Origin: Dromaius novaehollandiae
Lineage: Eukaryota; Chordata; Aves; Casuariiformes; Dromaiidae
Reading direction: 5' to 3'
Length of the DNA stretch: 64,000 nucleotides
Assembly: GCF_036370855.1 (NCBI RefSeq)
Contig: NC_088130.1
Span: 71,338,941 to 71,402,940, forward strand
Under the pieces are notes generated by a model. The model saw only the letters and a program-made list of their open reading frames with translations. It had not been told where the DNA came from and searched no databases. This document shows positions 35,832 through 46,266 of this stretch, piece by piece; position 1 is the first letter of the stretch, and each line of letters starts with the position of its first letter. Position numbers and translations under genes: made by a program.

Positions 35832-35853
35832 AGGGCTGGAGCCTTCCCAGACC

Positions 35854-36409
35854 TTCCAGAAGGTTCCGCCGCCATGGGCAGGCCAGGGGCAGAGCCAGGG
35901 CCTTCCCCGCCCTTCTGGAAGGTTCCGCTGTCATAAGGCCAGGGCCTTCCCTGCCCTTCTGGAAGGTTCCACCGCCATGCACATGCTGGCAGGGAGGCTG
36001 GAGCCTTCCCCGCCCTTCTGGAAGGTTCTGCCGCCTTGAGGGTGCCCGGCATCAAGGCCACTACTTTCCCTGCCCTTTTGGCACCCAGCGCCCCCCGCAC
36101 CCTCCAGCACCACACTCACGTCGGGGAGGCTCTGCGGCGTGAGGTGAAGCGCAGCTGGAGCCTTCCCCGCCCTTCTGGAAGGTTCCTCCGCCACGGCCGG
36201 GTGCCCCCGCACTCCCCGGTGCTGCGCTCGCCTCGGGGAGGCTCTGCTGTGTGAGGGGAAGCGCAGCTGGAGCCTTCCCCTCCCTTCTGGAAGGTTCCAC
36301 CGCCACGGCCTGGTGCCCCCGCACTCCCCGGTGCTGCGCTTACCTCGGGGAGGCTCTGCTGTGTGAGGGGAAGCGCAGCTGGAGCCTTCCCCTCCCTTCT
36401 GGAAGGTTC
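35854..36409. promoter_or_regulatory. Array of seven perfect heat-shock elements
   Basis: Cores matching TTCnnGAAnnTTC exactly occur at 35854-35866, 35913-35925, 35957-35969, 36016-36028, 36173-36185, 36285-36297 and 36397-36409. Six read TTCTGGAAGGTTC and the first reads TTCCAGAAGGTTC. This three-block alternating pattern is the consensus for trimeric HSF binding. The cores lie within a repeated CCTTCCC...GGTTCC unit, often followed by CCGCCAT. Binding or heat response is inferred only. Confidence 0.6.
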
Positions 36410-36470
36410 CTCCGCCATGCCCCGGCACCCCTGCACCCCCCGGCGCTGCGCTCGCCTCGGGGAGGCTCTG
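36129..36470. repeat. 112-bp GC-rich tandem repeat (minisatellite)
   Basis: GCTCTGC recurs at 36129, 36241, 36353 and 36465, an exact 112-bp period with about three full units. Each unit runs from GGCTCTGC through GAAGCGCAGCTGGAGCCTTC, the heat-shock core and a GCACTCCCCGGTGCTGCGCT-like block to the next GGGGAGG. Shorter, irregularly spaced copies of only the core segment extend left to about 35840. Because 112 is not a multiple of three, long open frames on both strands read the same unit in rotating frames. Confidence 0.92.
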
Positions 36471-36850
36471 CGGAGTGCCAGCCGGCAGCACCGAGCCCCG
36501 CGGAGCAGCGCAGCACCTGCGCCTCGCCGGTACGTAGCTCTCTGCTTCCAAGCCAAAGCCATTAGAGGGGTAATTAAAACGTGTCAGGCCAGTAACGTCT
36601 CTCTGCATTTTGAAGAGGAGGATTTGGACTGTTTTATCACTTGCAAACAATGCAGATACCAAAAAAAGAGTAACGTTTGTCTTCCTCCAAACCAAAGACC
36701 CTCACGTGCTTTTCTGCCTCTTTTTCTGTGCAGCTCCAGCGGCGCTAAAGGAAAGGGAGCAGGCGCAGCCTCACCTCCACCCCGCTTCGCTGCGAGGGCT
36801 GCGTCGCGGCTGCTTCCCGCCAGAGCGTCTGCCGGGTAACTACGGCCATT

Positions 36851-39007
36851 TTCTGTGCTGGGCGTGAAAGCCTATCATGCAGGTGCTGCCGTCTTGAATA
36901 CGTATCATCAAAAATTAGTAAGATATTAAAGTAAACTAATCGCAGAACAGAGGAGGGAGCAAACATTGAGTCTTTTTTGTCTTCTCAGAGGTAGGTTGGC
37001 ATTGGCCATGGCTGAACGAGGGTTTGATCTGCTATGGCAGTTCCTCAAGATAATAATGCCCCTGGGATTTGAGCTCCAAAACAATTTAGGGCAATATTCT
37101 TAGAATGACAATCCCTTATTTATAATTCTAAAAATAAACTTTCTGCATCTAGTGTATGTAACATTATGTCACAGAAATTTCATGGAAGATACATTGTTAA
37201 TCAGACTGTATACCCTTAATATGAAGGTAATCCGCAGCCTGAATTCATCTCTGATGTGTCAGATGGTGAATCGTTGCGGGGAATGCCGGGATGACGTAGA
37301 ACTGATGTAACGAATTTGATTATTGGGAAACTCAGATCAATTTAGTTTACTGAGGCCCAGCAGAAATCAGAAAAGATCATGGTTTCCAGGTTAAATACCT
37401 TTGCTCTACTTTATACTAGGTTTTAAGTTAATCTTTCTCTATCTAGTAGTCAGAATGACCAGAATAGGTAATCTTTAACCACCAGCCATTGACTAAGAAG
37501 GGTCATAACGTTTTCCCTTCTGTGATCTAAGCTGTCCTGCTATGACATATGCTTCACCTTTGGCTCTTATCCTGTGGTATTGGAGCTGGTAAACAGGGCT
37601 GGCCTGGACGAGCTTTGCCCACTTGCAGCTCGAGGATTTCTGTAGCGATTTACTCTGAAAACTGTATGGTCATATCCTAAACTGACATAAATAAGCATAG
37701 CTGAAATTAATGGGTCATAAGAAAGGGACAAATGCAGTTATACCATTGGGTAGATGTTGTTTTACCCCATAAAGGAGCTGGCCCATAACTTCAACACAGA
37801 TTTGTCTGAAATTTTTAAATGAAGTACACCATGTCTGGTGTTGGGAGGTTGTAGCAGGATTTTTCCATAGATGAAACAGCCATCCCAAAGTCAGTTCAGT
37901 TCTAAGTGTAGTGATTGTATGCTCATTGAAGAGAGTCCTGGAGTAAAGCCATAAAGACATTCAAATTCGCATAAGTAAGTGCCCGTTAGTGCAACAGTTA
38001 AATTCTGAGGTTGGAACCTAAAGAAAGAAAAGTCTTTAAATATCTGCAGTCCTGTGGACTGCAGAATTGAGCACTCTGTGAACTGGTGCCTCAGTTGTTC
38101 CTTTTTAATCCTCTGTACCTTTCAGCATCAGACTTTTCAGATCAGAGTCTTTTGCTCCAACTCCCTCCTCGACTGCGGCTGCACTTGTCTGTCCCTTACA
38201 AAACTGCAGCTGATGTCAGCCTGAGTTTGTGATAAATTAGCTGAATAGCATGAGGGGATAGGCCATACAAATGAGGAAGAAAAAGCTTTCATATAAGTGT
38301 ATGAAAAAAAAGAACGAAAACCAATTCATGCAAGCCTCTTTCAGGTCATGTAAATTAACTCTTATCTGAGAGTCTTCAGTTTGAACTGAATGGTGAAAAT
38401 GGCTTTTCAAAGCCTACTCTACATAGGCAAAGTAATTGTGTTTTTTTAAGCTCCTAATAAGCTTTCAGAATGAGTTTTGTTGAACCTATAATAGATTTAT
38501 GCTCAAAAATTAGACAGCTGCAAAGAACCTTTATTCTTCCAAAGGGACAGTGCCACTCCCAAACCCCTGTAGGCCCATATCATTTCTGAACAGCATGAAA
38601 TGATTCTCCTAATACACCACTGAGCTCTTCATGCACATAGTATTTAACTCTTTTTTGCCAAAGTTGCTTTTCTTCATTGAAGAATTTCAAAATTAAGGTA
38701 TTACAGAGCCAAATGTTAGCTTCTTTTTCCCTTTTAAATCTTCCCAGTGTGAAAAACTTTCTCACTGTTAAAAAATTCCCAGTGTAAAAAGCCCTATTTT
38801 GACTCTGTGATAAGTTATTATTCCTTTAGTTTGAGGGCTGTTCTTTCATCTACAGAGAAAAGGCTCCATCCTCTAGATTTCTATTTCATGCTTTATATCC
38901 TCCGCATTTTATATAAGAGAAACGATAGGAAAGATTCTCTTACGTGGGCTGAAATTCAGCCTTTGTATAGTGACACCATTGTCAGTAGGAGCTGTGCACA
39001 TAGGGTT
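36851..39007. other. Intergenic DNA, no gene recognised
   Basis: AT-rich sequence with only short random open frames. A local repeat of a TTCCCAGTGT(G)AAAAA motif occurs near 38741-38790. Nothing further is supported. Confidence 0.65.
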
Positions 39008-39062
39008 GAATCATAGAATCACAGAATAATTTAGGTTGGAAGGGACCTTTGGAAGTCAGAGT
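39008..39062 (-). mobile_element. CR1 LINE 3' tail, - orientation
   Basis: AATCATAGAATCACAGAATA followed by TTTAGGTTGGAAGGGACCTT is the reverse complement of the CR1 3' terminus, including the terminal octamer-like repeats. Only about 55 bp remain, so it is a severely 5'-truncated copy inserted on the minus strand. Confidence 0.88.
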
Positions 39063-40937
39063 GTCCATCCCTTAGATCTGAGCAGTGCCAACTTCAATGT
39101 TAGATTGAACTTCAGAGTTAGATCGTTTTGCTCAGGGTCATACCTACGTGTTTTCAAGGGGAGAATTTGGCCCTCAGATGCATGTGCAATGTGTATTGCA
39201 TTATTTGTCCTTGTGTCACCTTTACCAACATTTAAACAAACCAGTCCATTTTTTTTTTGTAGGAATTTCCAAATAATTTGGCATTTAATTTCAAAGAATT
39301 GGACCAAAACCAGTCTGCAACAGTAATGGATGTTGCAACGCTGTTTCAGACTATCATCAGTGACTCCATGGGCAGTACTTCGTTTTCAATTGCAGAGCTC
39401 CACTTGAGGGAAAACAGTTTTTATTCAGAAACACAGTCTCAGAAATACCAAATAAGTGGTGTTTCCCCTGTAATGAAAAGTAGCACATTTTAGTCTTTCA
39501 CTATTGTTTTTGAAGAATATAGTGGCATTTTTTTATTTTAATTTTGGGGTTTCTGCTTTATTTTTATGATTAAGTAACTTAACAGATACCTCCTGCGGAC
39601 TTCAAATGCACATCCATATTTTCAGAATGGCATATGGAGTTTTCACATGCAATTCTGGTGTAATTATACAAATAATTTTTAAATAAATATTTTCAACAAG
39701 CCTTGTTTTAATATTATGGGCAGACTATGAACTACTACTACTGCTACTAGTAGTAATTTCAGTTTCCTTATACTGTGTGCGTATGTAAGCCTCAACTGAA
39801 ACAGTTTTCGGCGAATAGAAGCAATACTAATACCAAATTAAAAAAAGTCCCTGTCTCAGGAGAATTTCTAAATAGACTAAGGGCAGAAGGTAGCATCGAA
39901 GAAGGTAAGATTGAGAGTAGTGCTAGGTTTTGCATATGGCAAGTAGCAAAGTTGGGTTAAGAGCCTTGATTCCTGGAGTCACCATTTGAATGACCTAGTC
40001 ATTGGGCCTCTAAAAATAATAGCTGTACCTGGGGGTATATTTCTCCTCATATTACAGGAAGTCTATCAGTAATAATAATCACGGCAGAATCAAGGTCCCA
40101 TTGTGCAAGATGTCTGCATACACAAAGAATATCCAGACATATAAATGCTGTAGATGCTATCCTGACCTTTCAGAAATCAGCAGGAATGTTTCTACTAACT
40201 TCAGTAGATCCTGGTTTTGTTTGACATTTGGTTATCGGCCAGATTATGTGATTCACTCCAGAATTTTCCCAGTCATCTTCTGTTAATGTCTTTATAAGGA
40301 TAAAAAATGAGACTGTATAAGTGCATCCGAGTGGCTGAATAGTCAGTAAAGATGGACATCTATTGGCTACACAGGAAGCATAAGCTCCTGAAGTAGGTAC
40401 TGTGAATACTTTTGGAATTGCAGATTTTTTTTTGTTGTTGTTCTTTCTCTTTTTCTGGGAGGAGGGTATAAAAATGTGTCATTAATTCCTCATAATTATA
40501 TATTCTCGAGTTTTTTGTAAGAGAAAAAATAGTCTTGGACCGTGAATGCAGCAATAAGACTGCCAAGAATGTATAAATATAGCTCCTTTCATTCATATAG
40601 GAAGTGTAGTGTAGCACCTTCTTATTCATGACTGCTGTCGTTATTTGTATTACTGGAGTACCTGAGACTGGAGCTATATTGTGATTAGGCACCATTTTAG
40701 GAAACAGTAGGAGATCTTGCCATGACAAATTTACAATCCAAATACACAACAACTAAATGGAGAAAAGATGTGCCATAAATTGGTAAAGATGAGGGCATTC
40801 TAGTGGCTTTGTAGTTCAGGGCTTTTTCCCCATTACACAGTACTGTATTATGTTTTTGAATCTATTAGACGCAGGACCATTCTCACAAAAGGAGAGCTGT
40901 AATTCTTAGAGTTCATATATATTGGACTATTTAATCT

Positions 40938-41043
40938 TGCTCTGGCTGTGGTCAGGGAAGGTGTCTTAACAAGGACAGAAGTTGCATTTATGTTCTGTTG
41001 AAGATCTGTTTATATCAAAGCTGGAAAGCAAGGAGAGAGCAAG
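40938..41043 (+). repeat. 106-bp local direct repeat, copy 1 (probable source)
   Basis: This matches the segment at 41441-41546 at 101 of 106 positions by eye, in the same orientation and 503 bp away. It is not flanked by direct repeats itself, so it is the likely donor of the second copy. Confidence 0.92.
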
Positions 41044-41440
41044 ATACATGATTTCTTTCAGGTTTGATTGCCCAGTGCTTTTCCAGTGCCAAATGAAGAC
41101 ATTAGGCCAAAACCAGTAAAGTCAGAAGTATGCGAGTTATTATACTGTGAACTTTACTTTTTTTTCTTTTTTTTAACAGTATTCTCAGTTAAGAATAAAC
41201 TGTTACAAAATGCTTATGTTCTAATGGAATAAAAGCATGGAGGTAAGGCATGGTAATGGAAAGAAGCAATGAAGTAGCAACAAGTTATCCATCAGGAAGG
41301 TTATTGTCCTGCAGGTGTGACTTTAATTCATCCTGTGGGACCTCTGAAGTTCAAATCCCATGCTAGCCTTTACAAAAAAGGTGAAATTTATTGTACCTTA
41401 AATGTGGGGATTTATGCAATGGTATAGTTGTTGATTATCC

Positions 41441-41546
41441 TGCTCTAGCTCTGGTCAGGGAAGGTGTCTTAACAAGAACAGAAGTTGCATTTATGTTCTG
41501 TTGAAGATTTATTTATATCAAAGCTGGAAAGCAAGGAGAGAGCAAG
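41441..41546 (+). repeat. 106-bp local direct repeat, copy 2, flanked by a 14-bp target-site duplication
   Basis: The copy is bracketed by the perfect direct repeat AGTTGTTGATTATC at 41426-41439 and 41545-41558, the hallmark of an insertion with target-site duplication. It has no poly-A tail and no transposon similarity that I recognise. Short shared bases with the source (ATC on the left, AG on the right) are present at the junctions. Confidence 0.88.
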
Positions 41547-41988
41547 TTGTTGATTATCTAGATGAGATGCTGAGACTTGTGTTTAGTTCCTGGTTTTGCC
41601 CTCTGTATTCAGATAGAGTTAACTGAAATCAGACTTATTTCCCCTGTCTCATAGGTGTGTTGGAACATAAAACACATTAAAAATATACACTGGCAGGTTC
41701 TTCGGTGATGAGAGTTCTGAAAATGCCTGTGCAGAAAGGACAGTAAATGAAAATAAATAAATAAAAAGAATGGTAAAATCCAGCAGTAAACAGTAAGGTC
41801 AGCAGTATGATCCGAGGAATTGATGCAGTCACTCTCACTGAAAGAAGGAAGCAATTAATAGGAAGACTGAATAAACGCTCTTCATCTCAGGGTTAAACAA
41901 ACACAGGCAGCTGAAGATAAAACATATTTTGTTGGCATACCAGTGCAATAGCATTTTTAAGGCATACAATTTAACTTCTTTCAGACCA

Positions 41989-42216
41989 GGTTAATATAAC
42001 TTCCCACTTTCCCACCTTCTTCCCTGCCCTCCATCTGAAGGGACAGAGAAAATTGAGCTTTCAGGGCTTTTTTTCCTTTCTTTGGTCTGTTTGACTAAAG
42101 GTGATTCTGGCTCTGTGCGGTGAGGGCCATCTCCCTCCCCCCAGATCAATATTTTAATATGACTTATCAGAAAGAGAATGAATTGTTTACTTTAAAACCT
42201 CAGGATCCCATAAAGG
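41989..42216 (+). promoter_or_regulatory. MIR122: Candidate liver-type promoter for pri-miR-122
   Basis: Within 230 bp there is an HNF1-like GGTTAATATAAC (41989-42000), an ONECUT/HNF6-like ATCAATA (42145-42151), a GATA-type CTTATCAG (42163-42170), a perfect FOXA core TGTTTAC (42184-42190), and TATA-like TTTAAAA (42191-42197) and CATAAAGG (42209-42216). The mammalian miR-122 promoter is known to lie several kilobases upstream and to be driven by HNF1, FOXA, HNF4 and C/EBP factors. This cluster lies 4.0 kb upstream of the hairpin. I found no clean HNF4 DR1 site, and each motif is short, so the call is an inference from clustering. Confidence 0.35.
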
Positions 42217-42410
42217 GCGAGGGAAAGGTGTCCACTGGAAACAGAGGCTTTCAGCAGCGAAGTGCTGCTGTGAATTTACAATAAGCCTAGCTCTCCAAAG
42301 ATCAGAATACAGTGATATTCAGCAAAATGTCATACAATAGCATCTCAGTTCTGACAAGTGCTAACGACACACCAAAGGATCATTTGGCAGTTGTGTGAGA
42401 TGGTAAGTGC

Positions 42411-45400
42411 TTTCCTGTGCTTGCTTCAAATGAGGAAAAGTAAATGATAAAATGTATTAGCAAAAATAAAATAGTGCAAATGAATTTTGAATAGTAAGCA
42501 CTTTAGCATACCAAAATATCCACATAAGCCTGTGGCCTGTCTGTGTAATCTAATGGGATTTAATGCCTTATATCTATAATCTCAGTCTGAGTTTTAAAAG
42601 TGATTAGGAGCCTTTTATTACTGTCAATGGGCAAGCCACCCTAACGTTTATTGTAAAAAAATAAGGCTGGTAGTAAGTGTGGTTAGACTTAATCAGGTTT
42701 ATGGGAATGCATAAAATCTGTGGATATGAAAAGGAGAGGTTTTGTGATCCGTATTCAGATACTTCTTGAAAAACTCTCATGTTCTTCAGAATGATGCTCT
42801 CAGCTAGAAGATCCTAATAATGTTCTTTATCCCAGTGTCTGGCAGAAAAAGTGGAGATGTTCTGCCGTGATGTTTATATGTTGCTTTCTCTCTGTACTGA
42901 CCTGTAACTTTCTGTTGTTTGATTCTTTGCTCCACTGCAGTACTAAAAGCTGCTGGCTATTTCTCTTTCATTACCTTTCGTTCTCGGAAATATTCCTGTT
43001 GAATTGCTGGCAGTTTCTGTGTAGGTTTGGAGCTCTGAAACTGCCTTTTTGCAGCTGCATCATTTGCCTGGCTGTCTACTGTCATACACATTTCACAGTA
43101 AAGCCTAGAAGCACCTGTGCCAGGGCCCTGCTCCTCCTGGCGCTGTATCCAGCAGTGACAGGCAGACTTTTCCCCAGAGAGCTTAATTAGAATAGGATCT
43201 TGCCTGACCTTTTTTCTCTGATACAGAGAGAAAGCTGAATAAAATGTGTATGGGAGAAGGTAAGGGGGAAAAATGCAAATACTGTGATCACTTAGAAAGC
43301 AATGTAGAGCAGTTATGTCCCTTTGGTATTGATTTCTCATTATCACAGTAGAGTAAAGGCACATTCACAACACTGTTCATTGAAAATAACCTCAGGGACC
43401 TCAGGTCAACGCTGCATCCTGACTAGACAGGATGTGTTCCGAGTGTGACTTTGGATTTCCTGTTCGTTAATTCAGAAAGCTTGGCGCCAGCTTTATGCAC
43501 AGGACGTGCTGCGGCTCCTTTCCTTCTTTTAGAGATGGCTCCTTCTTAGCTGTGATTTCACAGTGGCCTGACCTGCGGATATAGGCAAACCTGCCTGACA
43601 GTTCCGTGTAGGCATTCAAATGCACAGCTCTTTCCCATAACAGCATGCGCAGACGCAAAACACAGATGAAACCAATGAAGGGTGAGAAGTGCATGGAAAG
43701 GTTTCAGCCCTGCCCAAGTATTTACAGACTTGCTCCCTTGACAAGGGTGGGAATGACAGAGCAGTTGTAATCACTAAATTTGAAAAAGAAAGAAATCTGC
43801 CATGTTAACTAGCTGGTCAAGGGTGATTTCTCTGTTTCAAGGGCCACCTCACAACTCAGCTAATATTGCCAAGTCATACCTACACTAGAAAAAAGCTTTG
43901 GGGTCTGATTATACGTACTTGTAAATCCATCTAGTCAAACTGGTCTAAAGCCCAAGTAAGTCTGCAGTGATCAGTATTGCTTAAACTACATGACATTTAA
44001 GGAAAAGGTTCCAGAAAAGGCACAAAGTTACATCAAAAGGTAAAGGTTTTAGAGAAAACATTTGTTACATTGTTCCTAGTCTATTTTGCTCATGCTGATG
44101 GTTCAGGTTTATTCAGTACATGTAGGCAGACAGGTAGTTCATGTCGGTGTTGGAGTCTTTCTCTTAGGCTGACATTTTAACTTTTGATGCTCTGAAATGC
44201 AGTTTGCTGCATTTCCTTGACTCTATGATCTGCATATAAAAACCAGTATTTGGAAGCCCCAGCCCTCTGCCCTCAGCCTCTCATTTCCAGTCACAGTTCA
44301 ATCCACTTTCTCAAACCAGGGTTGCTGTTTGTCTGGCCAGGGAGCCCTCAGTCCGTATCTCACCTGGAAAGCAGATTTTTGTGCTTGCTCATTTCTTTCC
44401 CATAGAGCCATGTTCTTCTCCCCGCAGGTTCCTGTGCTTCAGCTGCCCTGGCGGTAACGGCCCGTGCACGGTCTGTTATCTTGGGGCACACAGGGCTGTG
44501 CTTGAACTTCTCACCAGCTGCAGCATGCCCTGATTCAAGCTGGGAACTGACACTACTACTTCGTCTTGCAAGCAGATATTTAGCTCATATTTAAAATGGT
44601 GGCCACTTGGTCTGAACAGGAATGGAAATATGCTTTTCCTCCATAGCTGTATTGTAGTCATCATCTCTGTGTCGTTCTATCAAATGGTTATGTTTTACGA
44701 AGAGCTGATGATAGAGGCTTGTGCCTCCCTCTTTGTTACTGAGCTGGGACGCATGATGGGAGGGCTGACAGCAGGCCAAGACTAGAGCAGAGGCACTAAG
44801 GCTATTAACGTGATGGAATGACACATCCCCAGGGCACTGAGTTAGGAGAGGTAACAAGGAGATTGGCAGGAAGGCTAAGCCCACGGAAAGGGCTCTCTGA
44901 GGATTTGAGAACTCTGCTCTCAGAGCTCTTCAGCTTGCTTAACGTCATCTTTTGTTCAAGTGCTACTATGGTCTCTTTTTTTTCTTTTGGCTTCATTATT
45001 GTTATTAATTAGTTAGCAATATTATTTTGCTATTGCTTTTAATTCATAGCAATATTAATTTACTAAATTTACTAATTTTACTATTATTAATTTACTAATA
45101 TTAATTCACTAGCTAGCTTGCACTTTTGAAAAGCTGTCTTCTGTCTGCAGAGGTCAGTGTTTTTTCCAGTCAGTTTCCAATATGCTCTTGTATAGATAAA
45201 TACACTGGTTCGCAGTCTTTTTATTGACCAAGAAGTGGAGAAGTGGAAGGAGTGAGATACACAGGCTGCTAACAAAACTTTAGTTTCTCTTCTCCTCCTT
45301 CTCCTGTGCTCCTCTTTCTGTATTTTCTTTACTTCTTTGCATTGTTCAGATGTGATAATGTAGGGCTTAACACACAACTGAATTACCATGGCTTAACAAA

Positions 45401-46120
45401 TCGCTGTGCATCAGGTGACCCTCAGTAAGTGTTTGTGTGCTCTTAGTCCACTGCTGATGAACAGGATCTTTTACACATCTTTTATCCTGCATCCACTCAC
45501 TGGATGTGCAGAAATGTTATGAGACTTGCAGGTTAAACAGAAACACACTCTGCCCGACCAACCCAAAAAAACTGTCCTGGGAAGAAGATGGTATGTGTAT
45601 GCTGGTCAGCTACACTGCTTAATTTGCAACTGGACGCAGTGTTGAAGTGCCATAGAAGAACCTACATTGAATAAAACAGGTGAAGCGGTAGTGGGGGCAC
45701 AGACCAGCTTGCGGTCTCCTAAGGGGGCTGGCTCTAAAAAGCTGGCAAGAACAAATAGATGGAAAGCAAATGCAGTCATTAGCATAGTGATACCTCAGCT
45801 CTAATGTTAGTTGTAATGGCTGAGCACTTCTGAGCTGTCTCTGTAAATAAGAGAAAGGCACAGGTCCTTGCAGGGAATGATTCATCTCTCCCATCTTGTA
45901 TTTGTCTCAGGACAGGACTGATCACTTTCTCAAGGTGCCTGTCCATTTTCATCCCCTGTAGAGGAACCTGTAAAACTTCGCTTTTAGATGACTACAGCTA
46001 GCTGAGATGAGTGATTCCTCTCAAGGAAAAGCTGAATCTTGTCTCCCACTTCCTTGGTGAGATCTCTAACCAAAGTATTACATATAAATATGCATATACA
46101 TGGTCTTTTCTCTGTGTTTT
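42411..46120. other. Sequence between candidate pri-miR-122 exon 1 and the hairpin exon
   Basis: It would be an intron if the spliced model holds. Only short open frames without recognisable similarity occur, together with the AT-rich stretch at 44995-45112. No other RNA gene is recognised. Confidence 0.5.
44995..45112. repeat. AT-rich low-complexity repeat (ATTAATTTACTA-like)
   Basis: Irregular reiteration of ATTAATTTACTAA/AATATTAATT units. Low complexity, about 120 bp, no coding or RNA-gene signal. Confidence 0.75.
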
Positions 46121-46189
46121 GCAGATCTTTCAAGTCTCCATGCTGAAGTCTGCATGTGTGGATATTACTCCTTCCATGGACTATTTACT

Positions 46190-46266
46190 ACCAGAGCTGT
46201 GGAGTGTGACAATGGTGTTTGTGTCCAATCTATCAAACGCCATTATCACACTAAATAGCTACTGGT
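46190..46266 (+). ncRNA. MIR122: miR-122 precursor hairpin
   Basis: miR-122 is the dominant hepatocyte microRNA of vertebrates and regulates lipid and cholesterol metabolism genes. Both arms match the known mature sequences exactly: 5p at 46200-46221 (seed GGAGTGT at 46201-46207) and 3p at 46236-46257. The arms pair (AATGGTGTTTG with CAAACGCCATT, with a G-U wobble; GTGTGA with TCACAC), and the lower stem pairs ACCAG/AGCT with AGCT/CTGGT. A CNNC element (CATC, 46275-46278) lies 18 nt past the 3p end, as expected for Drosha processing. The loop is GTCCAATCTAT. NEDD4L upstream on the same strand matches vertebrate synteny. Human also has an antisense miRNA annotation over this hairpin (mir-3591), not assessable here. 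Confidence 0.98.

Larger units (their letters stand above)
35660..36850. promoter_or_regulatory. Intergenic CpG-rich island, candidate unannotated promoter
   Basis: This stretch of about 1.2 kb is strikingly GC- and CpG-rich against its AT-rich surroundings. It contains a perfect YY1-type motif, seven heat-shock-element cores and, on its right side, a donor-like CCG|GTACGT at 36529/36530, a strong acceptor (pyrimidine tract then TGTGCAG) ending at 36733, and a second donor-like CGG|GTAACT at 36835/36836. A short GC-rich exon 36734-36835 on the + strand is therefore conceivable. No encoded protein is recognised. It could be the promoter of a lncRNA, an upstream alternative promoter for the miR-122 transcript, or only a GC-rich minisatellite. 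Confidence 0.4.

Noticed and set aside
36066..36090. Possible eighth heat-shock element (TTTCCCTGCCCTTTTGGCAC)
   Set aside because: A degenerate copy of the repeat unit in which the central GAA block and the second TTC are lost, so it is not counted.
35931..36695. 254-codon minus-strand open frame, the longest in the window, with overlapping 148- and 125-codon frames
   Set aside because: It is a product of a stop-poor GC-rich 112-bp repeat. The same unit is translated in three successive frames, and no domain or start context supports a gene.
40360..40752. 130-codon minus-strand open frame
   Set aside because: No recognisable domain; includes a Lys/Glu/Gln run from a simple AAC/TTG tract. 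Likely chance.
41341..41365. tRNA-like B-box resemblance (GAAGTTCAAATCCCA)
   Set aside because: No A-box, acceptor stem or cloverleaf could be found around it.
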